Shown here piece by piece: positions 6,763 through 14,705 of a stretch of 17,469 nucleotides of DNA (the stretch's first letter is position 1; each line of letters opens with the position of its first letter). The stretch is taken from the NCBI GenBank assembly GCA_910587575.1, contig CAJULU010000042.1, forward strand, positions 23,040 through 40,508. Reading direction: 5' to 3'. The notes under the pieces are model-generated. The model did no database searches and was not told the origin of the DNA. It saw nothing but the letters and a program-made list of their open reading frames with translations. Source of the DNA: an uncultured Dorea sp. Lineage in GTDB: Bacteria; Bacillota; Clostridia; Lachnospirales; Lachnospiraceae. The position numbers and the translations under genes were made by a program.

Positions 6763-8071
6763 TATCGTCTTCCTCGTCTTCCCTTACAATATATAATCCC
6801 TGGATAATCGCAAACATAATCAGTGTACCAAGCAGTGAACTGCCGCCATAGCTGACCAGGGGCAGCGTCACTCCCGTAGAAGGAATGAACTTGGTCACTC
6901 CCCCGATATTCAGAAAAGCCTGGAAAATATAACAGGTTCCAAGTCCAAGCGCAACCATCTTATAGAACATATTGTGAAGCTGCATGGCAATATTTAAAAA
7001 CATCACATAACAGCTGACACAGATCAGGATCATGCACAGGGCAAAAATAAGCCCCAGCTCTTCCGAAATGGCAGAAAAGATGAAATCCTCGTCTGCCACC
7101 GGTATCTTTTCCGGCATCCCCTGGTACAGCCCCATTCCAAACCATCCTCCCGTACCGATGGCAAACAGAGACTGGGCAACCTGATATCCCCCGTTATCAT
7201 AGACCGCAAAAGGATCCCGCCATGCCTCCACCCTGGTCCGCACATGGTTGAACAGGAAATAGGCGCCTACCGATGCCACGCTGCCTGCCCCAAGCCCGGC
7301 GGCAACATAGAGGAACTGACGGGTCGCCACATAGAGCATGGCCAGGTATACCACGAAAATAATCAGCGCCGCACCAAGATCCTTGGATACCACGAGAATC
7401 AGCACATGGAAAGCTGCAAGAGCCGTAGTAATCACGATGTTCTTAAACTCCAGCGACATCTTAAAACTGGATGCCACGAAAAACACAAAAATAATCTTCA
7501 CCAGCTCTGATGGCTGAATGCTGATTCCGCCGACCGTGAAGCCAAGCTTCGCCCCGTAGGACACCCGGCCCACAACCACAACAACCGCCAGGGAAGCAAT
7601 CCCGGCAATGGCATACAGGTTCCTCCACTCCGAAAGCTTCTTAAACTTGCGGATAATGACCGGAACCGCCATACTGACCGCAATCGCCCCGGCTGCGATC
7701 ACATACTGTTTCACTGCTTTCTCGTAATTCAGCCTGGCCAGGATAATCATGCCGATACACAGCAGCATACACATATTATTCACCACCAGCCTGGATGATT
7801 TCGGATAAATATTCGTGTACAAGGTTATGGTTACGATAAATAATATCACCTGTATCACATAGAATGCAAGAATCCTGATATCCTCCTTCTCCAGATACAT
7901 CACCATAAATGCGATGATATGGATCATGAACATCAGAAGATTCTGCCGTCTTAACATACTCTTCTGCCTGTCAAGATCACTGTACCCGAAAATGCTGAAA
8001 CACAGATATGTATACATGGTAATCAGCACAATCATCAGATATTTCGATAATTCAACAATAATATTTACCAA
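6599..8071 (-). CDS. SEDS-family peptidoglycan glycosyltransferase (FtsW/RodA/SpoVE type)
   Basis: A 490-residue polytopic protein carrying the SEDS landmarks: IQPSELVKI (185-193), SKDLGAALI (229-237), AWRDPF (283-288), GGYQVAQSLFAIGTGGWFG (294-312), ADEDFIFSAISEELGL (326-341) and the C-terminal FIPSTGVTLPLVSYGGSS (395-412). SEDS proteins polymerise glycan strands from lipid II with a class B PBP, which here is the next gene. The N-terminus has additional hydrophobic segments before residue 125. The tail after about residue 430 is a charged stretch of 60 residues, most of which overlaps the PBP reading frame. The start is TTG at 8069-8071 behind AGGTGAGG, 8 nt after the U32 stop. Whether it serves division, elongation or sporulation cannot be decided from the sequence. 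Confidence 0.93.
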   Translation of the reverse strand: MVNIIVELSKYLMIVLITMYTYLCFSIFGYSDLDRQKSMLRRQNLLMFMIHIIAFMVMYLEKEDIRILAFYVIQVILFIVTITLYTNIYPKSSRLVVNNMCMLLCIGMIILARLNYEKAVKQYVIAAGAIAVSMAVPVIIRKFKKLSEWRNLYAIAGIASLAVVVVVGRVSYGAKLGFTVGGISIQPSELVKIIFVFFVASSFKMSLEFKNIVITTALAAFHVLILVVSKDLGAALIIFVVYLAMLYVATRQFLYVAAGLGAGSVASVGAYFLFNHVRTRVEAWRDPFAVYDNGGYQVAQSLFAIGTGGWFGMGLYQGMPEKIPVADEDFIFSAISEELGLIFALCMILICVSCYVMFLNIAMQLHNMFYKMVALGLGTCYIFQAFLNIGGVTKFIPSTGVTLPLVSYGGSSLLGTLIMFAIIQGLYIVREDEEDDIERRKKERLRAKRGPEEETDRRRKTRDVPERAKRSRPEGPEKNQGKARKEQRIR

Positions 8072-8079
8072 GTCCTCAC

Positions 8080-10311
8080 CTACTTTACTCCCCTTTTGAA
8101 ATGCCCCCTTGTATACTCTGTCTGCGGCGGCGCCACATTCTGACAGCCAATGAAAGCCTCCGTGTATGTCTTCATGATTTCCTGCATCTGCTCCCCTGTC
8201 TCAACGGTAAAGTCAAGCCGCAGTTCTTGCGGGTTAAGTTCCCGGATTTCCCCTGCCATATCGGCAAGAAACAGCGGGGCGCTGTTATAGATCACATTAT
8301 AACAGTACCGGCAGCAGCACCTGACCGCAAACTTCTTCTGATACCTGTCACGCAGATAAAGAAATCCAGAAGCCTTCTCTTCCTCATGGCACCTGCCTGC
8401 CGTCTTCCGGATACAGTTCGCCGTCACCATAACCGGCTGATATCCATAGACCGGCATTACGGCTCCCTGGATCTTTAATTCCTTCAGTTCCCTGCAGTTC
8501 AGTTCCACAGGAACTGTATACCGCCGGATCCCCTGCCTCTCTATAAAAGTCCTGCCATATCCGTTAAATACATACAGATTCGTATCCAGACAGATCTCTT
8601 TCTCATAGCCATGGCGCAAAAGCCACTGATAACTCTCCCAGTTGCGGATGAGTACGCCGTCATAGTCTGCCGCCATCCTGGAATACCGTTTCTCCCATCC
8701 TTCCAGATCCCCCATACGGAAAATGTACGGCATGGCAAGAAAATATCGTTTCCCCTGCCTGTGTCCGGCCAGATATTGCATGACTTTATCCCGGAATCCA
8801 AGTTCATCGTCCAGGTATACCACAGACAGGTGTTCCGATTCTGCGGCTTCCTTCAGCTGACCAAAAGACTGCACTGCACAGGACAGACAGGGCTTTTCAG
8901 GATGCGCATCCTGTTCCATAGCCCAGGAATTGTCAGGATCCGTCATATGCCCCTCAGTCATCCAGGCGCCCTTTGCCGGCTCTGTACGCCGGTACCGGTC
9001 AAGAACCGCCGCAGAAAGCCTGCCAAGCCCTTCTCTTCGCAGTTCATTCAGAGCCTGGACCGGAAGAAAAACTTCCCCGCCCGTCTCCACCCGGAACTGC
9101 CCGAACTGAAATTCCGTACCTCCGGTCTTCTGCATCTGTTTTTCCGCCCTCCCGGCGTCCAATGGCTGCCGCAGGGCAGATTCCACCCGCCCGCCTTCAC
9201 ACTCCACACGGCAGTCTCCGTGTTCCAATATCAGTTTAGCACGCTCTCCCGCAAAAAGTATTAAATTACCATTAATTTTTTCTTTTATCTCAAACTCCGT
9301 CCGGCCCGCTTCCTCTTTTTCTCCCTGCATACGCCGGAAGGAAACCATGTCTTTGCCGTTGTGCCGGTGATAATATCCTTCCGTATATCCTCTGCGCTGA
9401 TAAGCGCCATAAAGCCTTCTGCGATCCTCATCCTCCACTTTATAATGCCCGGCGCCCTTCGTAAGATACAGATCCGTATACTTCCGGTAAATACCGGTCA
9501 CCGTATAAACATATTCCGGCTGCTTCATCCTGCCCTCAATCTTGAAGGAGTCGATACCCGCCTCAATCAGACCGGGCAGTATGTCGATGGTGCACAGATC
9601 CTTAAGGCTCATCAGATCCGCCGGCTTATTTCCCTCCATCTGCCAGGGCAGACGGCACGGCTGGGCACACTGCCCCCGGTTGCCGCTCCTGCCCCCGATC
9701 ATGCTGCTTAACAGGCACTGCCCCGAATAACAGTAGCACAATGCGCCATGGACAAAACACTCCAACTCCATCCCTGTCTGCTCTTTGATCCTGCGCACCT
9801 CTGCGATAGACAGTTCCCTTGCAGGCACAACCCGCATAACCCCCTGCTCCTTCAGAAATGCAGCCCCCGCCTCTCCCGTAACCGTCATCTGGGTACTTGC
9901 ATGAACAGGAAGATCCGGCAGATATCTGCGAAGATATTCCAGCACGCCGATGTCCTGGACAATCACGCCGTCAAGCCCCCGCAGGTAATAAGGCAGCAGA
10001 TATTCATAAAGTCCCCGGATCTCCGAATCCTTTAACAGCGTATTCACCGTCAGATAAATGCGTCTCCCATGGATATGCACGTAGTCGATAGCCTCAAGCA
10101 GTTCATCTTCCGTCAGATTCTTTGCATACGCCCTGGCTCCGAACCTGGTTCCGCCGGTATAGACCGCATCTGCCCCCGCACATACGGCAGCCTTCAGACT
10201 CTCCGCAGAACCTGCAGGAGAAAGAATCTCAATTCTTCTCTTTTCCCGTCTGCCCCCAAAACCCGATGTCCCAGAATCCGCCGGACTCTTAAAATTCTGT
10301 CTTTCTGTCAT
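8080..10311 (-). CDS. U32 peptidase-family protein with a C-terminal extension (RlhA/TrhP-like)
   Basis: A 743-residue protein. The U32 domain begins at about residue 27 with IEILSPAGSAESLKAAVCAGADAVYTGG, and the family signature is ECFVHGALCYCYSGQCLLSS (184-203). Cysteines 192, 199, 215 and 219 (C-x6-C-x15-C-x3-C) match the cluster known to hold iron-sulfur in U32 RNA hydroxylases. The long C-terminal part includes a second Cys-rich segment (VRCCCRYCYNVIYNS, about residues 675-690). Enterobacterial members with this architecture, such as RlhA (YdcP) and TrhP (YegQ), hydroxylate 23S rRNA or tRNA rather than act as proteases; which this one does is unknown. The N-terminal 26 residues are longer than usual, but the ATG has a strong GGGGAGG site. 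No good promoter lies between it and the zapA terminator, so it may depend on read-through. Confidence 0.9.
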   Translation of the reverse strand: MTERQNFKSPADSGTSGFGGRREKRRIEILSPAGSAESLKAAVCAGADAVYTGGTRFGARAYAKNLTEDELLEAIDYVHIHGRRIYLTVNTLLKDSEIRGLYEYLLPYYLRGLDGVIVQDIGVLEYLRRYLPDLPVHASTQMTVTGEAGAAFLKEQGVMRVVPARELSIAEVRRIKEQTGMELECFVHGALCYCYSGQCLLSSMIGGRSGNRGQCAQPCRLPWQMEGNKPADLMSLKDLCTIDILPGLIEAGIDSFKIEGRMKQPEYVYTVTGIYRKYTDLYLTKGAGHYKVEDEDRRRLYGAYQRRGYTEGYYHRHNGKDMVSFRRMQGEKEEAGRTEFEIKEKINGNLILFAGERAKLILEHGDCRVECEGGRVESALRQPLDAGRAEKQMQKTGGTEFQFGQFRVETGGEVFLPVQALNELRREGLGRLSAAVLDRYRRTEPAKGAWMTEGHMTDPDNSWAMEQDAHPEKPCLSCAVQSFGQLKEAAESEHLSVVYLDDELGFRDKVMQYLAGHRQGKRYFLAMPYIFRMGDLEGWEKRYSRMAADYDGVLIRNWESYQWLLRHGYEKEICLDTNLYVFNGYGRTFIERQGIRRYTVPVELNCRELKELKIQGAVMPVYGYQPVMVTANCIRKTAGRCHEEEKASGFLYLRDRYQKKFAVRCCCRYCYNVIYNSAPLFLADMAGEIRELNPQELRLDFTVETGEQMQEIMKTYTEAFIGCQNVAPPQTEYTRGHFKRGVK

Positions 10312-10364
10312 ACACCCTCCCCATACTTTAAGCTTCCGCTTCCATCCCGCACTGGCATTCCCTT

Positions 10365-10389
10365 AAAAAAGGCTGTCAAAAGACAGCCT
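10365..10389 (-). terminator. Strong intrinsic terminator of zapA
   Basis: On the minus strand, an 8-bp stem AGGCTGTC / GACAGCCT (10370-10389) with a TTTT loop is followed by T6. The upstream arm overlaps the zapA TAG stop codon (10388-10390). Confidence 0.88.
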
Positions 10390-10801
10390 ATTTCTTACGA
10401 TTATTCTTTATCTCCGTTTCCAGCTGGACAATCTTCATCTGAAATTCCTTATTCTCTTCCTTAAGCTTGTCCATAGATTTTTCCGCATTCTCGAGCTTGA
10501 TCTGAACCGAAATCAGTTCATGCTTCAGATCATACATCTCTTTATCTTTTGCCTCTATATCACTTTCCAATGCGCCGCCCTGCTTCTTTGCCTTGAAATA
10601 ATCATCCGCAATATTCAGCGCCAACAAAATGCTTCTGGTATCGGAGCTCTGCTTGCGGTATCCGTCACTATTACTGCACTCCTCAATCTTATGGTTCAGA
10701 TAGGTCGATACTTTCTGCAGATAGTCTTCACTTTCAAAACCGCTCAAGGTAAATACCTTTCCCCCTATTAATACTTCCGTAAAGTTTTTTGATGATGCCA
10801 T
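10388..10801 (-). CDS. zapA: Cell division protein ZapA
   Basis: A 137-residue protein with the ZapA plan. The globular N-terminal part (about 5-70) includes EVLIGGKVFTLSGFESEDYLQKVSTYLNHKI and then DTRSILLALNIADDYFK. It is followed by a long charged coiled coil (about 75-135, rich in Lys and Glu). ZapA binds FtsZ and bundles protofilaments at the division ring. The length is a little above the usual 85-110 residues because of the coiled coil. ATG at 10799-10801 has GAGGAGG with 6 nt spacing. It has its own TATAAT promoter and a terminator that overlaps its stop, so it looks monocistronic. It is adjacent to ruvB on the same strand, and the U32 gene lies downstream. Confidence 0.92.
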   Translation of the reverse strand: MASSKNFTEVLIGGKVFTLSGFESEDYLQKVSTYLNHKIEECSNSDGYRKQSSDTRSILLALNIADDYFKAKKQGGALESDIEAKDKEMYDLKHELISVQIKLENAEKSMDKLKEENKEFQMKIVQLETEIKNNRKK

Positions 10802-10831
10802 TAGAAGCCTCCTCGAAATTCCTTAGTATAC

Positions 10832-10857
10832 AGAAAAGCTGCCGGCAGCAGTTTTCT
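10832..10857 (-). other. GC-rich palindrome in the zapA leader (possible ruvB terminator)
   Basis: The 12-bp palindrome GCTGCCGGCAGC (10838-10849) is flanked by AGAAAA and TTTTCT arms, giving an extended hairpin followed by T-rich sequence on the minus strand. It lies 44 nt past the ruvB stop and between the zapA -10 box and its ribosome site. It could stop ruvB transcription, structure the zapA leader, or both. Confidence 0.5.
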
Positions 10858-10871
10858 GAATCTCTGACTCT

Positions 10872-10900
10872 ATTATAAACGATACTTCTCCAAAAACCAA
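10872..10900 (-). promoter_or_regulatory. zapA: Sigma-A type promoter of zapA
   Basis: A perfect TATAAT -10 (10872-10877, minus strand) stands 17 bp from a TTGGTT -35 (10895-10900). It sits between the ruvB stop and zapA and would start transcription about 60 nt before the zapA ATG. Confidence 0.72.
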
Positions 10901-11908
10901 CTATTTTTCAATAATTTCATGGGAAATTCCAAGATGGCGGTATGCGTGGTTCGTGACAATCCGCCCCCTTGGGGTCCGCTGGATAAACCCATTCATTAAA
11001 AGGTACGGTTCATAGACATCCTCAATAGTTCCTGCATCCTCACCGATTGCCGCAGCAAGCGTGTCAAGCCCCACCGGTCCCCCCAGAAACTTCTCAATCA
11101 TCACCAGGAGAATTCTCCTGTCAGACTGGTCCAGCCCTGCCTTATCCACATCCAGCAGATCCAGTGCGTCATTCGCCACTTCCTCCGTAATCTCCCCCTC
11201 GTATTTCACCTGTGCAAAATCCCTCACACGCTTCAGAAGCCTGTTGGCAAGCCTTGGCGTCCCCCGGGACCGCCTTGCCAGCGCATCGGCTCCCTTCTCG
11301 TCAATTCCCACCTCCAGCACCCTCGCCGAACGTAACAGAATGGTTTTCAGTTCCTCTACCGTATAGAATTCCATCCGGTTCATCACACCAAAACGGTCCC
11401 GCAGAGGCGCCGTCAGCATTCCTGCCCTGGTGGTTGCGCCAACCAGGGTGAATTTCGGAAGATCCAGACGGATCGATCTTGCACCGGCGCCCTTTCCGAT
11501 CATAATGTCAATCGCATAATCTTCCATTGCCGGATAGAGCACCTCTTCCACCTGCCGGTTCAGCCGGTGGATCTCATCTACAAACAGCACGTCCCCCTCC
11601 TGGAGATTATTCAGAATCGCCGCCATCTCCCCCGGCTTCTCAATCGCCGGGCCGGAAGTAATCTTCAGATTCACATTCATCTCATTTGCGATAATTCCCG
11701 CCAGCGTAGTCTTGCCAAGCCCTGGCGGCCCGTAGAACAGCACATGGTCCAGAGGCTCTTTCCGTGCCTTTGCCGCCTCGATATAAATTTTCAGAGTCTC
11801 CTTCGCTTTCTCCTGTCCGATATAATCCGCAAGCATCTGCGGACGCAGATGGTTCTCGATCTTAACATCCTCTTCCAGATTCTCTGTTGTAATAATTCGT
11901 CTGCCCAT
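10901..11908 (-). CDS. ruvB: Holliday junction branch migration ATPase RuvB
   Basis: The 335-residue protein is full length for RuvB. It shows Walker A GPPGLGKTT (60-68), Walker B VLFVDEIHR (107-115), the sensor and arginine-finger stretch GATTRAGMLTAPLRDRFG (158-175), and the winged-helix domain with GLDTLAAAIGED and RTPRGR. RuvB is a hexameric AAA+ motor that drives branch migration with RuvA during recombination and repair. ATG at 11906-11908 has a GAGGGTGA site, about 9 nt away. It follows ruvA by 98 nt. The gap has no convincing promoter or ORF, so the two are probably one transcript. Confidence 0.98.
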   Translation of the reverse strand: MGRRIITTENLEEDVKIENHLRPQMLADYIGQEKAKETLKIYIEAAKARKEPLDHVLFYGPPGLGKTTLAGIIANEMNVNLKITSGPAIEKPGEMAAILNNLQEGDVLFVDEIHRLNRQVEEVLYPAMEDYAIDIMIGKGAGARSIRLDLPKFTLVGATTRAGMLTAPLRDRFGVMNRMEFYTVEELKTILLRSARVLEVGIDEKGADALARRSRGTPRLANRLLKRVRDFAQVKYEGEITEEVANDALDLLDVDKAGLDQSDRRILLVMIEKFLGGPVGLDTLAAAIGEDAGTIEDVYEPYLLMNGFIQRTPRGRIVTNHAYRHLGISHEIIEK

Positions 11909-12006
11909 TAATCTGTCTCACCCTCATTATGATTCCTTCACCTGTCTGGTGATTCTGCCTCTGACTTCACAATCCTGGCTTTCAGCCATTCATATCTGCC
12001 GGCTCC

Positions 12007-12618
12007 CTAAAGAGTCATATACTTCAGTGCCAGTTTCAATACATCTTCTGTCTCCATGGATTCTTCTGTTTCCACCTGCCTGACTGCCCTTAATGCCTCC
12101 GTACTTCCGTAGCCCAGCGCCACCAGCGCCTGGACGGCCTCACTCTGTATCTGGCTGTGGGACTCTGTACCGGCAACGGACCCCGCTTCAGAAGCGATGC
12201 GGTCCAGGGTATCCTCCAGGTTCAGCTTATCCTTAAGTTCCAGAATCAGCTTTTCCGCCGTCTTCTTTCCGATCCCGGGAGCTGCGCAGATGGCCTTCAC
12301 ATCACCCGACAGAACCGCAAACCGGAGATCATCGGGACTTAACGCAGCCAGAATCCCCAGACCTCCCTTGGGTCCGATTCCGTTGACGCCGATCAGAAGC
12401 TTAAACACCGTCAGATCGTCCCTGGAAAGGAATCCATAAAGCTGCATGGCATCTTCCTTTACATTCAGATATGTATGAATCTTCACCTCATTCCCCACCG
12501 CCGGAAGACGTCCCATAGCCTGGCCGGACATAAAGACCCCGTAACCAACGCCTCCCACGTCAATGATGATCTTATCCTCCTCAAATGCCGCAAGCGTACC
12601 TCTCAAATATGAAATCAT
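12007..12618 (-). CDS. ruvA: Holliday junction DNA-binding protein RuvA
   Basis: A 203-residue RuvA starting MISYLRGTL, as the family does. The OB-type domain (1-65) is followed by two helix-hairpin-helix segments (GVNGIGPKGGLGIL at 77-90 and AAPGIGKKTAEKLILEL at 112-128), an acidic linker, and the small C-terminal domain that contacts RuvB (about 155-203). The start at 12616-12618 is preferred over the in-frame GTG at 12637-12639 because GGGAGG sits 6 nt upstream and the homology begins here. It lies 42 nt after the Gx transporter gene and probably shares the promoter before the NusG-II gene. Confidence 0.97.
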   Translation of the reverse strand: MISYLRGTLAAFEEDKIIIDVGGVGYGVFMSGQAMGRLPAVGNEVKIHTYLNVKEDAMQLYGFLSRDDLTVFKLLIGVNGIGPKGGLGILAALSPDDLRFAVLSGDVKAICAAPGIGKKTAEKLILELKDKLNLEDTLDRIASEAGSVAGTESHSQIQSEAVQALVALGYGSTEALRAVRQVETEESMETEDVLKLALKYMTL

Positions 12619-12660
12619 GCCATTCCTCCCTCTCTGCACCCAGATCGCAGCTGCCCGTCC

Positions 12661-13152
12661 TTATATTTTAAGGTTCTTAAGCCGCTTTAACATCTCCTCT
12701 GCCCCGGTTCCGATCAGAAGCCCTGTTACAAGGCCTGCCACCAGAAGTACGGGAACATAATAGATCACGCTGAACGTCTCCACCACCGCCATCGCCACAA
12801 TCAGCTGTCCGATATTATGACACACGCCCCCCGCAATACTGACGCCCATCACGCTGAACCCATCCGTTCTCTTTAACATGGCCATCACCGAAAGACTAAG
12901 CAGGGCGCCTGCCAGACTATAAATAATGCTGAAATAATTCCCAAACAGAAAGCCCGACAGAAGAACCCGCACCACCGACAGAAGAAAGGCCTCCCGTACC
13001 TTCATCTTATACAAGGCAATTACAATCACCAGATTCGCAAGGCCCAGCTTCATTCCCGGAATACCAAAATGGATCGGTATCAGCGTCTCAACATAACTGA
13101 AAATCAGTGCCAGCGCCGTAAACACCCCAAAATATGCCACTCTGCTCTTCAA
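12661..13152 (-). CDS. Gx transporter family membrane protein (also annotated heptaprenyl diphosphate synthase component I)
   Basis: A 163-residue, very hydrophobic protein with about five helices and the family motifs PGMKLGLANLVIV (32-44), LFGNYFSIIYSLAGALLSL (69-87) and GGVCHNIGQLIVA (108-120). The glycine-rich, ECF-like architecture suggests a small-molecule membrane component; the heptaprenyl synthase name is old and poorly supported. The start is TTG at 13150-13152 with AGGAGGG 6 nt upstream. It follows the NusG-II gene by 28 nt, a pairing that matches the EetA/EetB pair of Listeria and lactobacilli flavin-dependent electron transfer loci (as I recall it). A divergent apbE strengthens that link. 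The exact cargo or role is unknown. Confidence 0.9.
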   Translation of the reverse strand: MKSRVAYFGVFTALALIFSYVETLIPIHFGIPGMKLGLANLVIVIALYKMKVREAFLLSVVRVLLSGFLFGNYFSIIYSLAGALLSLSVMAMLKRTDGFSVMGVSIAGGVCHNIGQLIVAMAVVETFSVIYYVPVLLVAGLVTGLLIGTGAEEMLKRLKNLKI

Positions 13153-13180
13153 AAATGTCCCTCCTGCGAAAGTTATTCCA

Positions 13181-13552
13181 CTAATTCGTCACTGCGTCAT
13201 ATTCCCTGTTGACACATGACTCTACCTCCACAACCACCTTGTTGGGAAGACAGATAATGCTCTCATGATTCAGCGATACCGGTTTCTGGTGTACGCAGAG
13301 CTGATCCGGACAGTCCGCCTGGACCATGGACGCCTCGCCGTTCCTGATCTGAAGACGGTTCGTCCCTCCGTTAATCTCAATCTCCCGGTCTTCCGACAGA
13401 CTGTAGGTTCCCTCGATTGCTCCCTCTATCTTAACGGTAACCATGTTCGCACCCACTCCGCCCACAAACCTGTGGATCAGTACCGTAAGCCCTGCCACAC
13501 ACAGAATGACCGCAATCAGAACCAGATCCTTTTTCCTCAAACCATTCTTCAT
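13181..13552 (-). CDS. NusG domain II-containing membrane-anchored protein (EetA-like)
   Basis: A 123-residue protein with an N-terminal anchor (about 9-27), then an extracytoplasmic domain: ANMVTVKIEGAIEGTYSLS, an REIEINGG strand, and the family's Cys pattern DCPDQLCVHQ (C81, C86) with SIICLPNKVVVEV (C101). C113 is an extra Cys. Despite the name, the domain is not a transcription factor. The start chosen is ATG at 13550-13552, with GAGG 9 nt upstream; an in-frame ATG lies at 13556-13558 and a TTG at 13559-13561, and both crowd the ribosome site. It is the first gene after a TTGAAG/TAGAAT promoter and is divergent from apbE. The EetA relation is inference from neighbours and Cys motif. Confidence 0.87.
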   Translation of the reverse strand: MKNGLRKKDLVLIAVILCVAGLTVLIHRFVGGVGANMVTVKIEGAIEGTYSLSEDREIEINGGTNRLQIRNGEASMVQADCPDQLCVHQKPVSLNHESIICLPNKVVVEVESCVNREYDAVTN

Positions 13553-13584
13553 ATTCATCAACCTCGTTTTTTTCTCTACGCATT

Positions 13585-13613
13585 ATTCTAACACAAGAAA
13601 CCCCTTTCTTCAA
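13585..13613 (-). promoter_or_regulatory. Promoter for the NusG-II / Gx / ruvAB group
   Basis: On the minus strand, -35 TTGAAG (13608-13613) and -10 TAGAAT (13585-13590) are 17 bp apart. The start point falls about 25 nt before the first gene. It is back to back with the apbE promoter. Confidence 0.75.
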
Positions 13614-13625
13614 CCACATGTTCGA

Positions 13626-13653
13626 TTGCATATCTTCTTTTTTATGATATAAT
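13626..13653 (+). promoter_or_regulatory. apbE: Promoter of apbE
   Basis: On the plus strand, -35 TTGCAT (13626-13631) and a perfect -10 TATAAT (13648-13653) are separated by 16 bp. Transcription would begin about 34 nt before the apbE ATG. Only 12 bp separate its -35 from that of the divergent promoter, so one regulator could touch both. Confidence 0.75.
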
Positions 13654-13693
13654 TGGAATTAATGACTTTTGGGGAATAAAATGAGGTGTATTT

Positions 13694-14686
13694 ATGAAAT
13701 ATAAAAGATTTACCGCACTGCTTACAGCTGCGGCGCTCCTGTTATCCGGCTGCTCGGGGCTTACCAAAAAGCGCAGCCAGGTCTATACCGATACCCTTTT
13801 CGACACGGTCGTGCGCATCGAGATCCTGGATGCGGCTGATGAAGAGGTTCTGAAAGGCTGTGAAGACATCTGCCGGAAATATCATTCCATGTTCTCTAAT
13901 AAGATTGAGGACAGTGAGATCTCCCGCATCAACAGCGCCGGCGGGAATCCGGTGGAAGTTTCTGACGAGACGGTGAGACTGATCAGAAAGGGCATCTACT
14001 ATGGCGATCTTTCTAACGGCGCCTTTGACATCACGATTGCCCCTGTGTCCAGCCTCTGGGATTTCCACGCAGAGGCTCCCGTTCCTCCCCCGCCCGAGGC
14101 CGTCAATGAAGCGGTAAGCCATGTGGATTATAAAAACATTCTCATAAAAGATAACACGGTCCAGCTTCTTGACCCTTATGCTGCCATTGACGTAGGCGCC
14201 ATCGCCAAAGGTTATATCGCTGACCTTGTAAAAAAATACCTCAAAGAGCAGGGGGTGAAACACGCCATTATTAATCTTGGAGGCAATGTGCTTACTCTTG
14301 GCAGCAGGCTGGACGGTTCAGACTATAACATCGGAATCCAGAAACCCTTCGATGTAGCCGGAGAGCCGATCACATCCGTAAAGGTTTCCAATCAGTCCGT
14401 TGTGACCTCCGGCACATACCAGCGCTATTTTGAAGCAGAGGGTAAGCTTTACCATCACATACTGGATCCCCACACCGGATATCCCTGTGAGAATAACTTA
14501 AACAGCGTCACCATTATCACCAATTCTTCCCTCACCGCCGATGCGCTGAGTACCACCTGTTTTCTGCTGGGCTACGACAAGAGTCTGCGGATGATTGAAC
14601 AGCTTGGCAACGTGGATGCCGTCTTTATCACAAAAGATAATAAGATCCGTTATTCCAAGAATTTTCAGCAGAAAATCCAGAAATAA
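13694..14686 (+). CDS. apbE: FAD:protein FMN transferase ApbE, lipoprotein
   Basis: A 330-residue flavin transferase. A short signal peptide ends in the lipobox LLLSGC with Cys20, so it is anchored outside the membrane. Conserved motifs follow: FDITIAPVSSLW (111-122), AIDVGAIAKGYIAD (164-177), INLGGNVLTLG (193-203), TSGTYQRYF (238-246), HHILDPHTGYPC (254-265) and LTADALSTTCFLLG (280-293). ApbE links FMN through a phosphoester to Thr/Ser in FMN-binding domain proteins, such as the RnfG and RnfD subunits or EET lipoproteins. It is the only clear plus-strand gene, with its own promoter, a GAGGTG ribosome site, and a terminator shared with the next gene. Rnf genes lie 1.5 kb away and an EetA/EetB-like pair is divergent. 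No FMN-binding domain target is encoded inside the window. Confidence 0.96.
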   Translation: MKYKRFTALLTAAALLLSGCSGLTKKRSQVYTDTLFDTVVRIEILDAADEEVLKGCEDICRKYHSMFSNKIEDSEISRINSAGGNPVEVSDETVRLIRKGIYYGDLSNGAFDITIAPVSSLWDFHAEAPVPPPPEAVNEAVSHVDYKNILIKDNTVQLLDPYAAIDVGAIAKGYIADLVKKYLKEQGVKHAIINLGGNVLTLGSRLDGSDYNIGIQKPFDVAGEPITSVKVSNQSVVTSGTYQRYFEAEGKLYHHILDPHTGYPCENNLNSVTIITNSSLTADALSTTCFLLGYDKSLRMIEQLGNVDAVFITKDNKIRYSKNFQQKIQK

Positions 14687-14705
14687 GGCCTATGTGTAAA
14701 AAAGT

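Noticed and set aside
8611..9264. 217-codon plus-strand frame inside the U32 gene
   Set aside because: Antisense shadow: no family resemblance and no ribosome site, while the minus strand encodes a continuous U32 protein.
10312..10362. Promoter for the U32 gene run
   Set aside because: No pair resembling -35 and -10 at proper spacing could be found in the 50 nt after the zapA terminator.
11909..12006. Small gene in the ruvA-ruvB gap
   Set aside because: The only frames are short, broken by stops or overlap the ruvB start; no ribosome site fits.
12619..12639. Longer ruvA start at a GTG
   Set aside because: It would put the strong GGGAGG site inside the coding sequence, and RuvA proteins begin at MISYLRGT.
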